64,000 nucleotides of DNA from Rhea pennata (Eukaryota; Chordata; Aves; Rheiformes; Rheidae). A program made the position numbers and the translations under genes. The notes beneath the pieces are model-generated. The model saw only the letters and a program-made list of their open reading frames with translations. It was not told the origin of the DNA and did not search any database. Location: positions 1,674,001 through 1,738,000 of the forward strand of contig NC_084676.1 in the NCBI RefSeq assembly GCF_028389875.1, written 5' to 3'. Positions 22,608 through 35,728 of the stretch are shown here, piece after piece; position 1 is the first letter of the stretch, and each line of letters starts with the position of its first letter.

Positions 22608-25253
22608 AGATGAAAGTTCAAAAAGAGCTTCTATGAGGCCACGTAGTTGCTTCATCACATGCACCTTTGTAGCACCGTGTTGAAGGCAGGCTGAAGAATT
22701 CTGTTTGTGTAGATGTAGGGGAGGTTGCAGAGTTGTCTGAATTATAATTTTAAACGAATACAAGGTGAGTGTGAACACTGGTCGTAGATGTAATATTCCA
22801 CCCACAGCTGTGGTTTCATCCGGTCTTATTTTCTGTGAAGTGTGGCTGAGGAAATGTGGCTATGGCCTATGCCGTGAGCATTGTGAGGAGCCTCCTCAGT
22901 GGATGTTGCTTACTAGATACCTTTACTATATACCTCCTACAAGCAATATAAACTACAATATCAGGGCATGATTCCTTCATTTCAGTGTGCTTCAAATTCC
23001 AGCCTTGGTTGTGGTTGTCACCTAAAGCCAGGCCTCAAAGTGTCTGACCATGGTTTAAAGGAGATGTAAATGCTCTAAATGTACGCGTGGAGGAGCAGTT
23101 TCCATAGATATCTTAAACGTTTTCAGCTGAAAACAGGAAGACTCTGATGAACACGCTTGCTTAGTATGTCACGCAGTGCTCTCGCCTATTGCTTGTGCAC
23201 GGCCTAAAGTCAGATGTTCTCGATGCTGCAAGTAAAGGGTCGTCAGGCAGTGCATTGACGGTGAGAGGCTGGGTGTGAAAGTGGGGATAGGTGGGTCAGC
23301 GGTGCTTTTGGCTAGGCAATATATTGATTTCATGCCTTGTGCCACCGCCCGTGGCAGTTATGCTAGGTCTCTGTTGTCCCATCCTTAAAGGCGGTGACAG
23401 TCCTCTGAAGAATGTGTCTTCAGGCAGTAATGTTGTATGTACAAAGGTGCTGCTTGACTAGAATGCCTCGTAATTCCTGTGTGAAACCTCATTCTTCTAC
23501 CCGTACGACCTTTTAACACCAGGATGGAGAGTCTCATCACAGTTGCATGTAGCTTTCCCAGGCCTGAGCCACCTTCAAGCTGAGTTTGCTAGATGTCTTC
23601 CTAGGTCACATTTACAGAACGGGCTGTTGCTTTGGAACCTGTCAGTGTTGTTTTGCAGCGAACACTTAATTCCCTAGACAAGCTTGCAGCCACCTGAAGA
23701 CTGAATTCTTCCCCGTGAGGAAGACAAAGCTGAGCAGCTAAACCAGCATCTCCCATACATGCTGTTCTATCCCCCACGAGACTTAGGCTCCGGCGGAGGC
23801 CTGCAATAAGCCTTCTGGCTTCCTAGGCGCAGGAGGAAGCAGGCCGTATGGTACACAAATCCACGCACAGGGATGAACACTTGTGAAAACAGACCCCTTC
23901 CTATCTAGCCCAACATAAGAATTCAGGGCCTGGCTTGCAACTTGAGGTCTCACTGACCTTCCAGATGCTCTGTGGGTGCCTTTTTAGGCAGAGCTGTGGC
24001 AAAACAGCTGTAAATCACACATGTGAAATACATGCCTCCAAGGGGCCAGTTGGAGGTTTCGGAATCACTAATCCTCAAAAATGATAGCGAGATCTGAGCT
24101 ACTGCTTTGTGATAAACGAGATCTCTTTACTGCACATGCCTGTCACCTCTGATGCCTCTCCTTCAAGCTGGCCACACACTAATGTGGTATAGTCTGGTGC
24201 AGAGTGCTTCTAGGAAATACCAGCTACTTCTGGGTTGCTCTGATCTCTTAGAGGCCTGTGGACACATGGCCTGCCTCTCGGTGTGCCATCCTGCATTGCC
24301 CAGGACTGGAACCAGGCCTTCTCAAGTGGCAGAAGGAAGGTCACAGTTGCAGGCAGAAGTAATTCCAGCTGAATAGGATAGCCTAAGCCTGGATAAGGCC
24401 TGGTAACAGGACTTTTGCCTAGAAGCTCCCCAAGGCAACAAGGTCTCAGGCATAACAGTGTGAAATCATTTTTACAGCAGACCTCAGACTGCAGAGTTTC
24501 AGCCAAGCGTACCCTGAGCTTTTTATGGACAGCGCTAAGAATCAGCATCAGGATGTGCTTAGGGCAAACAATCTACGTTGTAGATTGGCCAGCCTGGTAC
24601 TGATATAGAAAAAGAGCAAGTTTAATAGGCAGCTCAGTTATGTTAGTATGCTAACACGTACGATACCTTTAGGGTCCTTTCTTCTCAATCAATATTATTT
24701 GCTTATAAAAAGGAAAGAACAAACCTCAGGCACCTACATATAAAAGTAAGGTGAGACTTAGACAAGCTGGAAAGCGTTTGGAGGCCTGCCATAAAATCAC
24801 GGACCTGATTCCCAAACTGAGAAGGAGGAATAGCTTGGTCTTCTAAGATTTCCTACTCCTTCTCCCTTTTGCTTGCAACTAAGCACAGCGCTTTACCAGA
24901 CTGGTGTGGCTTACCGGAAATAGAAGTGTGAAATATTCAGACGAGCCCCTTCCCAACCTGGGCATGCGTTTCATCCTCTGCATGAGAAATCTTATTTATC
25001 ACTCTGTCCTATTTATTTCTTTCTTTGCCTTCGTCCCGAGTCAGGGAATGAGTCACACTCACAGAGACGGAAGAAGGGAAAGAAAAAGAACAAAAAATAC
25101 TGACATAGGGTTATTGCTTTCAAAGTCTTCTCAAGCTATGAAATCATTGTACGGGTCTGTTGCTTTTACTATCCTGTAGTGGATAACTACAGTAGTGAAG
25201 AAATACCTCGTTGTGCGAGTGCGAGCCGGCTGCAGTGGCGGCGCGGGGACTCC

Positions 25254-25280
25254 GGGTGCCGCTGTTGCCCGATGCGAAGC
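25254..25280 (+). promoter_or_regulatory. CSE-like promoter element of gamma-B gene 4
   Basis: GGGTGCCGCTGTTGCCCGAT lies about 250-270 bp before the ATG at 25526 in a CpG-rich region. It is shared exactly with the three next gamma-B genes. Confidence 0.6.
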
Positions 25281-25303
25281 GCCGCCGCAGCCGCCGCCGC
25301 AGA

Positions 25304-25304
<1 letters not shown>

Positions 25305-25334
<30 letters not shown>
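25305..25334. repeat. GGAGCC hexamer VNTR, gene 4 (5 units)
   Basis: Five perfect hexamers between the CSE-like element and the ATG, so in the 5' UTR or promoter. Other copies have 5, 6 and 3 units. Confidence 0.95.
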
Positions 25335-25335
<1 letters not shown>

Positions 25336-25525
25336 CCGCAGCCTCCCGCGGGGCGGCTGCTCGCTCGCGCAGTGCCCGCCTCGGAGCCGGAAGAGCGGAG
25401 CGGAGCAGAGGCGGACTGGGTCTCGCCGCGCCGGTCGACCTGTGAGCCAGCTGCGGGGGATCTGCAGAGCAGGGCGGCGTCGGAGGACGGGAGGCGAGGC
25501 GCGGCGAAGGCGGCGAGCGGCGGGG

Positions 25526-27955
25526 ATGGGAGCGAGGCAGGGAGCGCAGCGGCGGGCAGCAGCCGGGCACGTCGCGCTGCTGGCCGTGCTGCTGCCGGTG
25601 TGCTGCCGGGCGGCGCCGGAGCGGCTGCGCTATGCGGTTCCCGAGGAGACGGGCAGCGGCTCCCTGGTGGGGCCGCTGGCGCGGGACCTGGGGCTGAGCC
25701 CGGCAGACCTGCCGGCGCGGCAGCTGCGCATCAGCTCGGAGAAGCCCTACTTCGCGGTGGGCGCGGAGAACGGGCACCTGTACGTGAGCGAGAGGCTGGA
25801 CCGGGAGGAGATGTGCGGCGACTCCGCGTCCTGCTCGGTCAGTTTCGAGGTGGTGCTGCAGAACCCGCTCAACGTTTTCCACGTCGACGTGGCCATCCAG
25901 GACATCAATGACAACTCGCCGGTCTTCAGCAAGGCAGCTCTCGATCTGGAGATCGGGGAATTGATGCTTCCTGGTGCGCGGTTTCCGCTGGAGATGGCGC
26001 AAGATCCGGATGTGGGAAGCAACTCGCTGCTCAGCTACCAGCTCACTGACAGCCCCTCCTTCTCGCTGGCGGTGAAGGAGACTGCAAGTGGCAAGAGGCA
26101 GCCCGAGCTGGTGTTAGAAGCAGCTTTGGATCGTGAGAAGCAGAGCTCCTTCCAGATGGTGCTGACGGCGGTGGACGGCGGGTCTCCGGCGAGGTCGGGC
26201 ACGGTGCAGATTCGCGTCAACGTGACAGACGCGAATGACAACGCGCCCGTGTTCAGCAAAAGCGCCTACGAGGCGCGAGTGCGGGAGAACGCGCCGGCGG
26301 GGTCGCTGGTGCTGCGGGTGCGAGCCACGGACGCGGATGCGGGCTCCAACGGCCGCGTCTCCTACGCCTTCAGCAACGTGCCCGAGGCTGTCCGCGCTGT
26401 CTTCAGCATAGACAGCGACAGCGGCGACATCCGAAACGAAGGGACCTTGGATTTCGAGGAGAGGAACGAATACAGCTTCGGCGTGGAAGCGAGGGACGGG
26501 GGCGGGCTCAGCGGTCACTGCCAGGTCCTCGTAGAGGTCACAGACGAGAACGACAACGCGCCCGAGATAACGACGCTGTCGGTGTCGAGCCCGGTGCCCG
26601 AGGACTCCCCGCTCGGCACCGTCGTCGCCCTCGTCAAGGTGCGAGACCGGGACTCTGGCGACAACGGGAAGGTGCGGTGCGAGCTGGAGGGCGAGTCGCC
26701 GTTCGCCATCGTGGCGTCGTCGGGCAGCTCGTACAAGGTGGTGACGGCGAGCGCGCTGGACAGGGAGCGGGCGGCCGAGCACAACGTGACGGTGGTGGCG
26801 AGCGACGGCGGGAGCCCGGCGCTCTGCAGCCGCACGACGCTGGCGCTGGCCGTGTCGGACGTGAACGACAACGCGCCGGTGTTCGAGGAAGCGGCCTACA
26901 GCGCCTACGTGGCGGAGAACAACGCGGCGGGCGCGGCGGTGCTGCGCGTCCGCGCGCGGGACGCGGACGCGGGCGCCAACGGGCGCGTGAGCTACTGGCT
27001 GGCGGGCGGCAGCGCGGGCGAGGCGGCGGCGGCGCCCTACGTGTCGGTGGAGGCGCGGAGCGGCGCGCTGTACGCGCAGCGCTCCTTCGACTACGAGCAG
27101 TGCCGCGAGTTCGCCGTGGAGGTGAGGGCGCAGGACGGCGGGTCGCCGGCGCGCAGCTCGACGGCGACGGTGCGCGTCTTCGTGCTGGACCTCAACGACA
27201 ACGCGCCGCAGGTGCTGTGGCCGGCGGCGGCGGCGAGCCCCGGCGCGGGCCCGTTCGAGGTGGTGCCGCGGTCGGCCGAGGCGGGCTACCTGGTGGCCAA
27301 GGTGGTGGCGGTGGACGCGGACGCGGGGCGCAACGCGTGGCTGTCGTACGAGCTGCTGCAGGCGACGGAGCCGGCGCTCTTCCGGCTGGGGCTGCACAGC
27401 GGCGAGGTGCGGACGGCGCGGGCCGTGTCGGAGCGCGACGCGGCCCGGCAGCGCCTCGTGGTGGTGGTGAAGGACCACGGGCAGCCGGCGCTGTCGGCCA
27501 CGGCCACGCTGCACGTGGTGCTGGCCGAGAGCTTGCAGGAGGCGCTGCCGGCGCTGAGCGAGCGGGCGGCGGGCGCCGAGTCGCCGGCGGATTTGCAGTT
27601 CTACCTGGTGCTGGCGCTGGCGCTGCTCTGCGCCTTGTTCGTGCTGAGCGTGGCGCTGGCCGTGGCGGCGCGGGTGCGGCGCGCCGGGCCGCCCGCCGTC
27701 CTGCGCTGCCTGGGCGCCGAGCGCTTCGCCGCCGCCGGCCCCGCCTTCCCGGCCGACTTCTGCGAGGGCACCTTGCCCTACTCCTACAACCTGTGCGTGG
27801 CGCCGGGCCGCGCCGTCGCCGAGTGCGCCTTGCTGCCGGCCCCGCTCCCCAGCCGCGCCGTCGAGGATCTTCTCAGCGGCGACCCGCCCGCGATGCTGAC
27901 GCCCAGCAGCAGCCGTGCCCCGGCAGAGCCGCCGTCGCACCCCGACGCAGTGCAG
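25526..27955 (+). CDS. PCDHGB: Gamma-B-type protocadherin variable exon (gene 4, array copy)
   Basis: Variable exon of 810 codons. The ATG at 25526 (MGARQGAQRR) starts a signal peptide (about 1-30) ending CCRAAP; the frame is open upstream to 25211 but that stretch spans the promoter element and is Arg-rich low complexity. EC junctions: DINDNSPVF (126), DANDNAPVF (235), DENDNAPEI (340), DVNDNAPVF (445), DLNDNAPQV (555); EC6 to about 670; membrane helix about 690-715; cytoplasmic TLPYSYNLCVAPG. The phase-0 donor CAG|GTCTGT follows DAVQ at 27955; read-through would add about 29 residues to a TAG. The protein differs from gene 6 at only two positions that I can see (V/I in EC2 and T/P at the start of EC4). 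Residue 14 is Gly and residue 780 Glu, as in gene 6, whereas genes 3, 5 and 7 have Arg and Asp at the matching places. Confidence 0.94.
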
Positions 27956-30900
27956 GTCTGTAAGCCGACCCCAGCCCTCTTCTCGCACCCTTCCTTATCT
28001 TCACACCCCCCGCGTCTGCTCGTTTGTAGTTTTCGTAAGCTTTAGCAGCCTGTGCTGTTTCTCCTCGATTGTATTTGCATCTTAACGAGGAAAGGGGAGC
28101 GCCTGTTGAGGCGAATGGATGAACGGACGAATGACTGAGAACAAGCAACACTCCGGTGACGCCTTGCTTTTAGGAGCAGCAAGTGCTCCCGTAGGGTTCT
28201 TCTGCTCACAGTTTGGGAAGTATGCCGAGGGGGAACACACCAGGGCGTAGATCGCGGATCGATGTCAGAGGTAGCATAGAAATTAGTAACATGAATGTCT
28301 GTTGCCACACTGAATGACATGGGGATTTGCCTATGAGAGGCGCGGCGCAGCGCAGGCCCCGCTTCGTTTCCGCACGGGCTCTTCTCGCTCACACTAGTGA
28401 CTGTGCCGACTGGAGCACGCTTTGCTAAGGCGCAGCTGCTCCAGCGCTTGTTGGCAGATGGGCTTCGACCACGTGCATCTCTGCGTAATGCTTATTGGCT
28501 ATATTAAAGATAGAAAGGAAGCTCGTGTAAGGTTAGAAAAATGGCCCTTAAGCGGTGTGTGTGTGTTGGTGGGGTGGGGGTGAGAATGAAATGTAATTCA
28601 CAGCAGCCTCTGAGGTGTGTGGGAAAGCAAAAGTGAAAGGCAGTTTGGGGAGATAAGAGGGACTGCTGATGGGAGGAATTAACAGTTGCAAAGGCTAAGG
28701 CAACGACCAGCGAAAGGATCGAGGAGGTGGAGATGTCCTCTGAAGCGCTTGTCCCGAGCGTGGAAGCCCCTGGCGGGAGAGCTATCGTCTGCCCCCCGTG
28801 CAATGAGGTCTGTAAGCCTGCACATTCCTCTACGTCCGAGTACACCACATGAAACCTTTTTTGTGCGATGTGGGTTTGGGGGCTGAAGGAATAGCCCCTT
28901 GTAACTGAGAGAAGGCAGTGACGTGGTATTTCCCGTAGGCTGGTAGCTGTCAATGTTTTCCGAGGTTGCTCGTGCTAGTTTCCATTTATGCCTTTATAGC
29001 TCACTTGATCAGCGTAGGCTGCTCAGCTGGTAAGGAAGGGTGGAAGCTTGTGCTACAGCTCTTACTTCCCGTGCTGATCGACGCGGGTACCGAGGCACCC
29101 GACTACGACAGCCTATGCGTTCCTGAAATACCGCGACCGGTATTTCCTCCTGCGACCCGCGTTTTAGGGAGGATCTTCGTTGCTGGGATGTACTGTCAGT
29201 CGTGATTTCGGGAACGAATGCGATGGGTAGCGTTCCGGTACGGGGCTGTCCTGACCTGCAGGAAGGTAGCTAGCCACTCGTACCAGAGTATCCGAGGAGC
29301 TCATGGCGCTCCTTGCTTCTCGCTGTACGCTGAGAGGGGTGAAATGTTTCCTTTCGGGACTGGGCGCCCAGGGGTGCTTCAGATGAGTGAGGGAGGTTCC
29401 CTCTCCTGTTTGAAGCGAAGCCGTGGGAACGTTTTCGTTCCCCGGGTGTGTTGCAGTCTGCAGCAGCTGCTCCGAGTTCTGCCTCGGGAGGCAGGAGGCT
29501 GCTGATCTCTTTGGCTCCCCTTGAGGCACCTCTTATCTCGGCAAGTGCCTGTAAACGGCCAGCTCTCTGAGCTTTAGCGTGTGCTGCCGCTGTGAGCTCT
29601 CCCTCGAGAGGGGAGATGTGAAGACAAACACTCAGACAAAAGGGTGATCGCTGGAGAGTGCTTGCTTGCGTGGTCCTTTCCAACCTCGGATGGCATAAGC
29701 TGCGGAGAGACTGCAAAGGAGAAGAGTCTACGCCTAGAGGGAAATACTGACCAGCTGCCAATCCGTTGTAAAGGACGGCAGCCGGACGTGTTTCTTCTGT
29801 CCTTGACGTCTGAGGCTGGATCCCCGTTACTCTGGGTCCATGCTCTCTGTTCCAGAGAGCCGAGTGGCTGCTGGGAGTTGCTAGCATTCGTGTTACAGAT
29901 GTTCCACGTTCTTTCGGACATGTGCTTTAGGCAGATGAGACTCTCTTTAAGCAACCTGGCACGACCCAGCGTTTTGCCTTAGGTGCTCATTGTTTGTGTC
30001 CTTTTTTTTTTTGCCCTTTCCCATGCCAAGTAGATCTTTTTTTATAGCGTGATGATACTTTCCCTCTTCTCTCTTTGCCAAGGGATCCTGTATGGTGGTA
30101 CTGAGAAGTAGAATGTCACCAAGCATGGTCCTTTTGTCCCTAATGTGAGCATAGTGTTGTTTAATGAATTTTGCTTGGCGGTCTTACGAATGGTAGGGAA
30201 TGATAAGACCTCCTCAGGTATTTCATATTGAAGAGTCCTTATTTCACTTCTTCTGTGCCATGTGGCATCCTGTCCCTTCCTTTAGCAGCTCCCGCTTGTA
30301 GTGCAGCTTCTTCTTTCAGTGCTGATTATTTGAAATCTGGGCAAGCATTTTGTTAGCTGTAGGACATCCTGTAATCCAAACAATGCTGGAGGAAGGGGTG
30401 AGAAAGTCTGCATTTCTCTTAATGTGTTGCTTCTGAATGACTTTGCTGACCACAAAAGCCTGCTCGCATAGCAACTTTCTTGGTTGTCTTATTGCAGGTT
30501 CCTGTTACCCGCAGGGTGGTACTGGTCCATTTGCTTTACTGTTCATCTTGTAGACAGTGGTGACGTTAGAAGAAGAGGTAAATTAAAGCTGAGGGTATGG
30601 CTGTACTTGGGCCTAAGGTCCCTGAACTTTGTCGTGTGCTGTGCTGATACTAATTATAACACAAGTATTTAAGCAGAGTGAGATTCCATGTAAAGATATG
30701 CTCGCTAGGTAAGTGACCCCTTTGTGTGTCTTACTCTGTCTACAGCAGAGTGTGAGCATTTGTTGGTGAGGAAGAACTTAGTGATGGGGAAGAGTGTGTT
30801 CACAGGGAACCTTTCTGTCCCTTCCTGGCAGAACGGTGTGAAGGTTTGTTCCCAGAGAGTAGGAGGTTTCTTTGCTGATGATGGCAGAGGTTTATGACAT

Positions 30901-33900
30901 TGTGCACGCCAGGGCACCGGTGTCTCTGTTGCAGCCAACTCTGGCCTTGGCTAAGGAGGAATACAGGGGACTGGGTTGATTTGACTCTGTTCCTAGGTGC
31001 TGAGGACCAGCATCATCTGGGGAAGGTGCTTGGAAAAGGAGTGAAGCTTGTGGTGTGTTCCGAGCCTGACCATCGCTCTTGCCTCGGTGGTGGGGAAACA
31101 AGGCAAGAAGAGTCTTTGTGGGGGCAATGCATTCCCTGGTTGTGCCTAAGATTCAAAGAGAAGAGCCGTCACCTCAAGGAGTGCGGGAGCTGACTGTAGA
31201 GAGAATGTAGACTTCTTGTGGCTCTACAGCATTGTGATAAATCCTCCTGATATCACTGTATGGAAGAGACATGAAAGGTTGAGGTATGACCTGGAGTCCT
31301 TTACCTGTGTTGGGTATCTCTTCCACATGTTCTTGTCTCAGAATGTTCATCACCTTAAATGTTAATTGGTGGGTAGTGACAGAAAGGTGACTGTGACATA
31401 TCAGAATGTAGTGTGTGTTTTCCATTTGGGAAGTACTGCTACCTCCTTCCTAGGTGTGCCTGTGTATTACTGGTTACCTGCTGGAATGTTCTGCTTTGAG
31501 AGAACAGTGAGTTTCAACCTGTAGATGGGGTAAGGGGCTGGAACAGCAAAATCACTGCTTGCTAAAATTCAAATTGTGAAGTGTATGTGCATATGACACA
31601 GGTACCCCTTGACCTAAGCAGGGAATCACCATTGTGCCCTTCCTAAGGTGCTTTCCTATGTATTGTGAGTGGAGATGAACAACTGTATGTTTACAGAGGG
31701 CAGCCTATCCTTAGGCCTGGAAAGTATGGGTGAAGCGTGCAAAAGCAAGCTGGAGTACGGTTCCCAGTAGGGAGTGGAGCCCGTGATGTCCTTATGAGAG
31801 GACAGAATGCCTTCTTAGTTCTTCGGAGAATTGGAGAGCGCTTGTGTCCAGTCGATATCACTGTCTCAGTGGACCTGAGAGGTCGGAGGCAACGCACTAC
31901 AGTGAACACTGCGCCAGCCTAGAGACGTGCTCTAAAATCAATCAATACACCTGCTGCTTATGAAAGATGTATGTTTCAGTTTTGGTTTCTTCAAGCCTTT
32001 ATCAGGTGGGAGTTGAGTGACGGCTCTACCAGTTCCTGGAGATTGCATCTCTCCCGTTCTCTTCAGGCCTCCAACGGACACTGTCGGAAGAGCTTTTGTG
32101 GTTTCTTGGGTTTGATTTTTTGATGGCAGGTCCCGTGTCACTGAAGGCTTCTGAACACTTGCCTCTCTGTGGGAATGTGGTCACACTGGCATCCTCTACA
32201 TGCGTCCAGCTTTAGCGTGTTGATGTGACCCACAATGTGTGGATGCACTAGGTACTCAGGAACCCGAGAGCAGTGGAAGGTTGCTTGTTTATTATGAGGT
32301 CTGGGTCAAAGGTGGGCATAGTGAGCACTCACGCAGGTACTGAGACCGGGAGCACTTAGGCCACATTTATAGTGCATAACGTCTTGTGATACCTCTCATG
32401 ATCTTCAGCTTACAGTACAGCTTCTTTTGTGACTGGTAGTGACTTGGAAGAGGTAGCTCACTAGTAGAATACCCTATACCCCAAGTACTGTAAGAGTTCT
32501 TCACGGTGGAAGGAATGTGTTGCCCTTCATAATTACGTGAAGAGAGCTCGCACACTTTGAGTGGTGATGCTACGATGCGGCAGGGACTGCAGTATGCATA
32601 GCACGATGTGTCCTGAGAGAAGAAGGTGAGACGTGGATTCCAGGGAATATGAGGGTTTTTGGATGGGGAGAAGTCCCTTCCTGGCAGAACGGTGTGAACC
32701 TTTGTTCCCAGAGAGTGGGAGGATTCTTTGCTGATGTAGATTCAGGCTTTTGATGCAGTGCACGCTAGAGCAGAAGTCTGTTGCAGCTAATTCTGGCCTT
32801 GGCTTAGGAGAGATGAAAGTTCAAAAAGAGCTTCTATGAGGCCACGTAGTTGCTTCATCACATGCACCTTTGTAGCACCGTGTTGAAGGCAGGCTGAAGA
32901 ATTCTGTTTGTGTAGATGTAGGGGAGGTTGCAGAGTTGTCTGAATTATAATTTTAAACGAATACAAGGTGAGTGTGAACACTGGTCGTAGATGTAATATT
33001 CCACCCACAGCTGTGGTTTCATCCGGTCTTATTTTCTGTGAAGTGTGGCTGAGGAAATGTGGCTATGGCCTATGCCGTGAGCATTGTGAGGAGCCTCCTC
33101 AGTGGATGTTGCTTACTAGATACCTTTACTATATACCTCCTACAAGCAATATAAACTACAATATCAGGGCATGATTCCTTCATTTCAGTGTGCTTCAAAT
33201 TCCAGCCTTGGTTGTGGTTGTCACCTAAAGCCAGGCCTCAAAGTGTCTGACCATGGTTTAAAGGAGATGTAAATGCTCTAAATGTATGCGTGGAGGAGCA
33301 GTTTCCATAGATATCTTAAACGTTTTCAGCTGAAAACAGGAAGACTCTGATGAACACGCTTGCTTAGTATGTCACGCAGTGCTCTCGCCTATTGCTTGTG
33401 CACGGCCTAAAGTCAGATGTTCTCGATGCTGCAAGTAAAGGGTCGTCAGGCAGTGCATTGACGGTGAGAGGCTGGGTGTGAAAGTGGGGATAGGTGGGTC
33501 AGCGGTGCTTTTGGCTAGGCAATATATTGATTTCATGCCTTGTGCCACCGCCCGTGGCAGTTATGCTAGGTCTCTGTTGTCCCATCCTTAAAGGCGGTGA
33601 CAGTCCTCTGAAGAATGTGTCTTCAGGCAGTAATGTTGTATGTACAAAGGTGCTGCTTGACTAGAATGCCTCGTAATTCCTGTGTGAAACCTCATTCTTC
33701 TACCCGTACGACCTTTTAACACCAGGATGGAGAGTCTCATCACAGTTGCATGTAGCTTTCCCAGGCCTGAGCCACCTTCAAGCTGAGTTTGCTAGATGTC
33801 TTCCTAGGTCACATTTACAGAACGGGCTGTTGCTTTGGAACCTGTCAGTGTTGTTTTGCAGCGAACACTTAATTCCCTAGACAAGCTTGCAGCCACCTGA

Positions 33901-35456
33901 AGACTGAATTCTTCCCCGTGAGGAAGACAAAGCTGAGCAGCTAAACCAGCATCTCCCATACATGCTGTTCTATCCCCCACGAGACTTAGGCTCCGGCGGA
34001 GGCCTGCAATAAGCCTTCTGGCTTCCTAGGCGCAGGAGGAAGCAGGCCGTATGGTACACAAATCCACGCACAGGGATGAACACTTGTGAAAACAGACCCC
34101 TTCCTATCTAGCCCAACATAAGAATTCAGGGCCTGGCTTGCAACTTGAGGTCTCACTGACCTTCCAGATGCTCTGTGGGTGCCTTTTTAGGCAGAGCTGT
34201 GGCAAAACAGCTGTAAATCACACATGTGAAATACATGCCTCCAAGGGGCCAGTTGGAGGTTTCGGAATCACTAATCCTCAAAAATGATAGCGAGATCTGA
34301 GCTACTGCTTTGTGATAAACGAGATCTCTTTACTGCACATGCCTGTCACCTCTGATGCCTCTCCTTCAAGCTGGCCACACACTAATGTGGTATAGTCTGG
34401 TGCAGAGTGCTTCTAGGAAATACCAGCTACTTCTGGGTTGCTCTGATCTCTTAGAGGCCTGTGGACACATGGCCTGCCTCTCGGTGTGCCATCCTGCATT
34501 GCCCAGGACTGGAACCAGGCCTTCTCAAGTGGCAGAAGGAAGGTCACAGTTGCAGGCAGAAGTAATTCCAGCTGAATAGGATAGCCTAAGCCTGGATAAG
34601 GCCTGGTAACAGGACTTTTGCCTAGAAGCTCCCCAAGGCAACAAGGTCTCAGGCATAACAGTGTGAAATCATTTTTACAGCAGACCTCAGACTGCAGAGT
34701 TTCAGCCAAGCGTACCCTGAGCTTTTTATGGACAGCGCTAAGAATCAGCATCAGGATGTGCTTAGGGCAAACAATCTACGTTGTAGATTGGCCAGCCTGG
34801 TACTGATATAGAAAAAGAGCAAGTTTAATAGGCAGCTCAGTTATGTTAGTATGCTAACACGTACGATACCTTTAGGGTCCTTTCTTCTCAATCAATATTA
34901 TTTGCTTATAAAAAGGAAAGAACAAACCTCAGGCACCTACATATAAAAGTAAGGTGAGACTTAGACAAGCTGGAAAGCGTTTGGAGGCCTGCCATAAAAT
35001 CACGGACCTGATTCCCAAACTGAGAAGGAGGAATAGCTTGGTCTTCTAAGATTTCCTACTCCTTCTCCCTTTTGCTTGCAACTAAGCACAGCGCTTTACC
35101 AAACTGGTGTGGCTTACCGGAAATAGAAGTGTGAAATATTCAGACGAGCCCCTTCCCAACCTGGGCATGCGTTTCATCCTCTGCATGAGAAATCTTATTT
35201 ATCACTCTGTCCTATTTATTTCTTTCTTTGCCTTCATCCCGAGTCAGGGAATGAGTCACACTCACAGAGACGGAAGAAGGGAAAGAAAAAGAACAAAAAA
35301 TACTGACATAGGGTTATTGCTTTCAAAGTCTTCTCAAGCTATGAAATCATTGTACGGGTCTGTTGCTTTTACTATCCTGTAGTGGATAACTACAGTAGTG
35401 AAGAAATACCTCGTTGTGCGAGTGCGAGCCGGCTGCAGTGGCGGCGCGGGGACTCC
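27956..35456. other. Array spacer 2 (no gene recognised)
   Basis: Near-identical to spacer 1. Its GGCGC VNTR (28339-28353) is the shortest of all (two units plus one variant AGCGC). Private changes include 'gggaagtatgcc' near 28216 and 'aatactgaccagc' near 29745. The hairpins and the internal direct repeat are kept. Confidence 0.75.
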
Positions 35457-35485
35457 GGGTGCCGCTGTTGCCCGATGCGAAGCGC
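35457..35485 (+). promoter_or_regulatory. CSE-like promoter element of gamma-B gene 5
   Basis: Same element as at 25254, about 250-270 bp before the ATG at 35729; a 5-unit GGAGCC VNTR follows at 35508-35537. Confidence 0.6.
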
Positions 35486-35506
35486 CGCCGCAGCCGCCGC
35501 CGCAGA

Positions 35507-35507
<1 letters not shown>

Positions 35508-35537
<30 letters not shown>
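35508..35537. repeat. GGAGCC hexamer VNTR, gene 5 (5 units)
   Basis: Five perfect hexamers upstream of the start codon. Confidence 0.95.
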
Positions 35538-35538
<1 letters not shown>

Positions 35539-35728
35539 CCGCAGCCTCCCGCGGGGCGGCTGCTCGCTCGCGCAGTGCCCGCCTCGGAGCCGGAAGAGCG
35601 GAGCGGAGCAGAGGCGGACTGGGTCTCGCCGCGCCGGTCGACCTGTGAGCCAGCTGCGGGGGATCTGCAGAGCAGGGCGGCGTCGGAGGACGGGAGGCGA
35701 GGCGCGGCGAAGGCGGCGAGCGGCGGGG

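Larger units (their letters stand above)
17751..25253. other. Array spacer 1 (no gene recognised)
   Basis: About 7.5 kb nearly identical to spacers 2-4. Contents: GGCGC VNTR (18116-18145), two short perfect hairpins (18917-18938 and 19217-19234), a T run near 19793, an internal direct repeat (20616-20755 and 22472-22607), and old spacer blocks shared with 326-1172 and 11582-12472. Just before the promoter a TGAGTCA site occurs at 25049-25055. Short open frames are conserved between spacers only because the DNA is duplicated. Confidence 0.7.
16598..26802 (+). repeat. 10.2-kb tandem array, unit 1
   Basis: The unit is counted from the block 'cgacggcgggagcccggcgc' in EC4 of one gamma-B exon to the same block in the next. 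It contains EC4-end to cytoplasmic tail of gene 3, a 7.5-kb spacer, and the promoter plus signal peptide to EC4 of gene 4. Length 10205 bp. Near-identity with the following units begins sharply at the left boundary inside a coding exon, while the 5' part of gene 3 is diverged. Confidence 0.85.

Noticed and set aside
25211-25525. N-terminal extension of the array gamma-B genes from an ATG at 25211 (and matching places)
   Set aside because: It includes the CSE-like element and the GGAGCC repeat; the ATG at 25526 directly precedes a standard signal peptide.
27956-27962. Alternative donor GTAAGC four bases after the chosen gamma-B exon end
   Set aside because: It would end the exon in phase 1, whereas the gamma-A exons end in phase 0 and all must join the same constant exon; CAG|GTCTGT gives phase 0.
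26677-27963. 428-codon plus-strand frame overlapping the 3' half of each array gene
   Set aside because: Gly/Ala/Arg-rich shifted reading of the protocadherin frame; present in every copy only because the DNA is duplicated.
26114-27988. Long minus-strand open frames (up to 624 codons) opposite each gamma-B exon, and similar ones opposite the gamma-A exons
   Set aside because: They are Arg/His/Gln-rich low-complexity mirrors of GC-rich EC repeats, with no domain or signal peptide; they lie opposite exons with full protocadherin domain order.
29270-29887. 205-codon minus-strand frame kept in several spacers, plus other short frames shared by all spacers
   Set aside because: Conserved only through the recent duplication; no recognised family, and the equivalent frame in spacer 1 ends differently and in spacer 5 is cut by the deletion.
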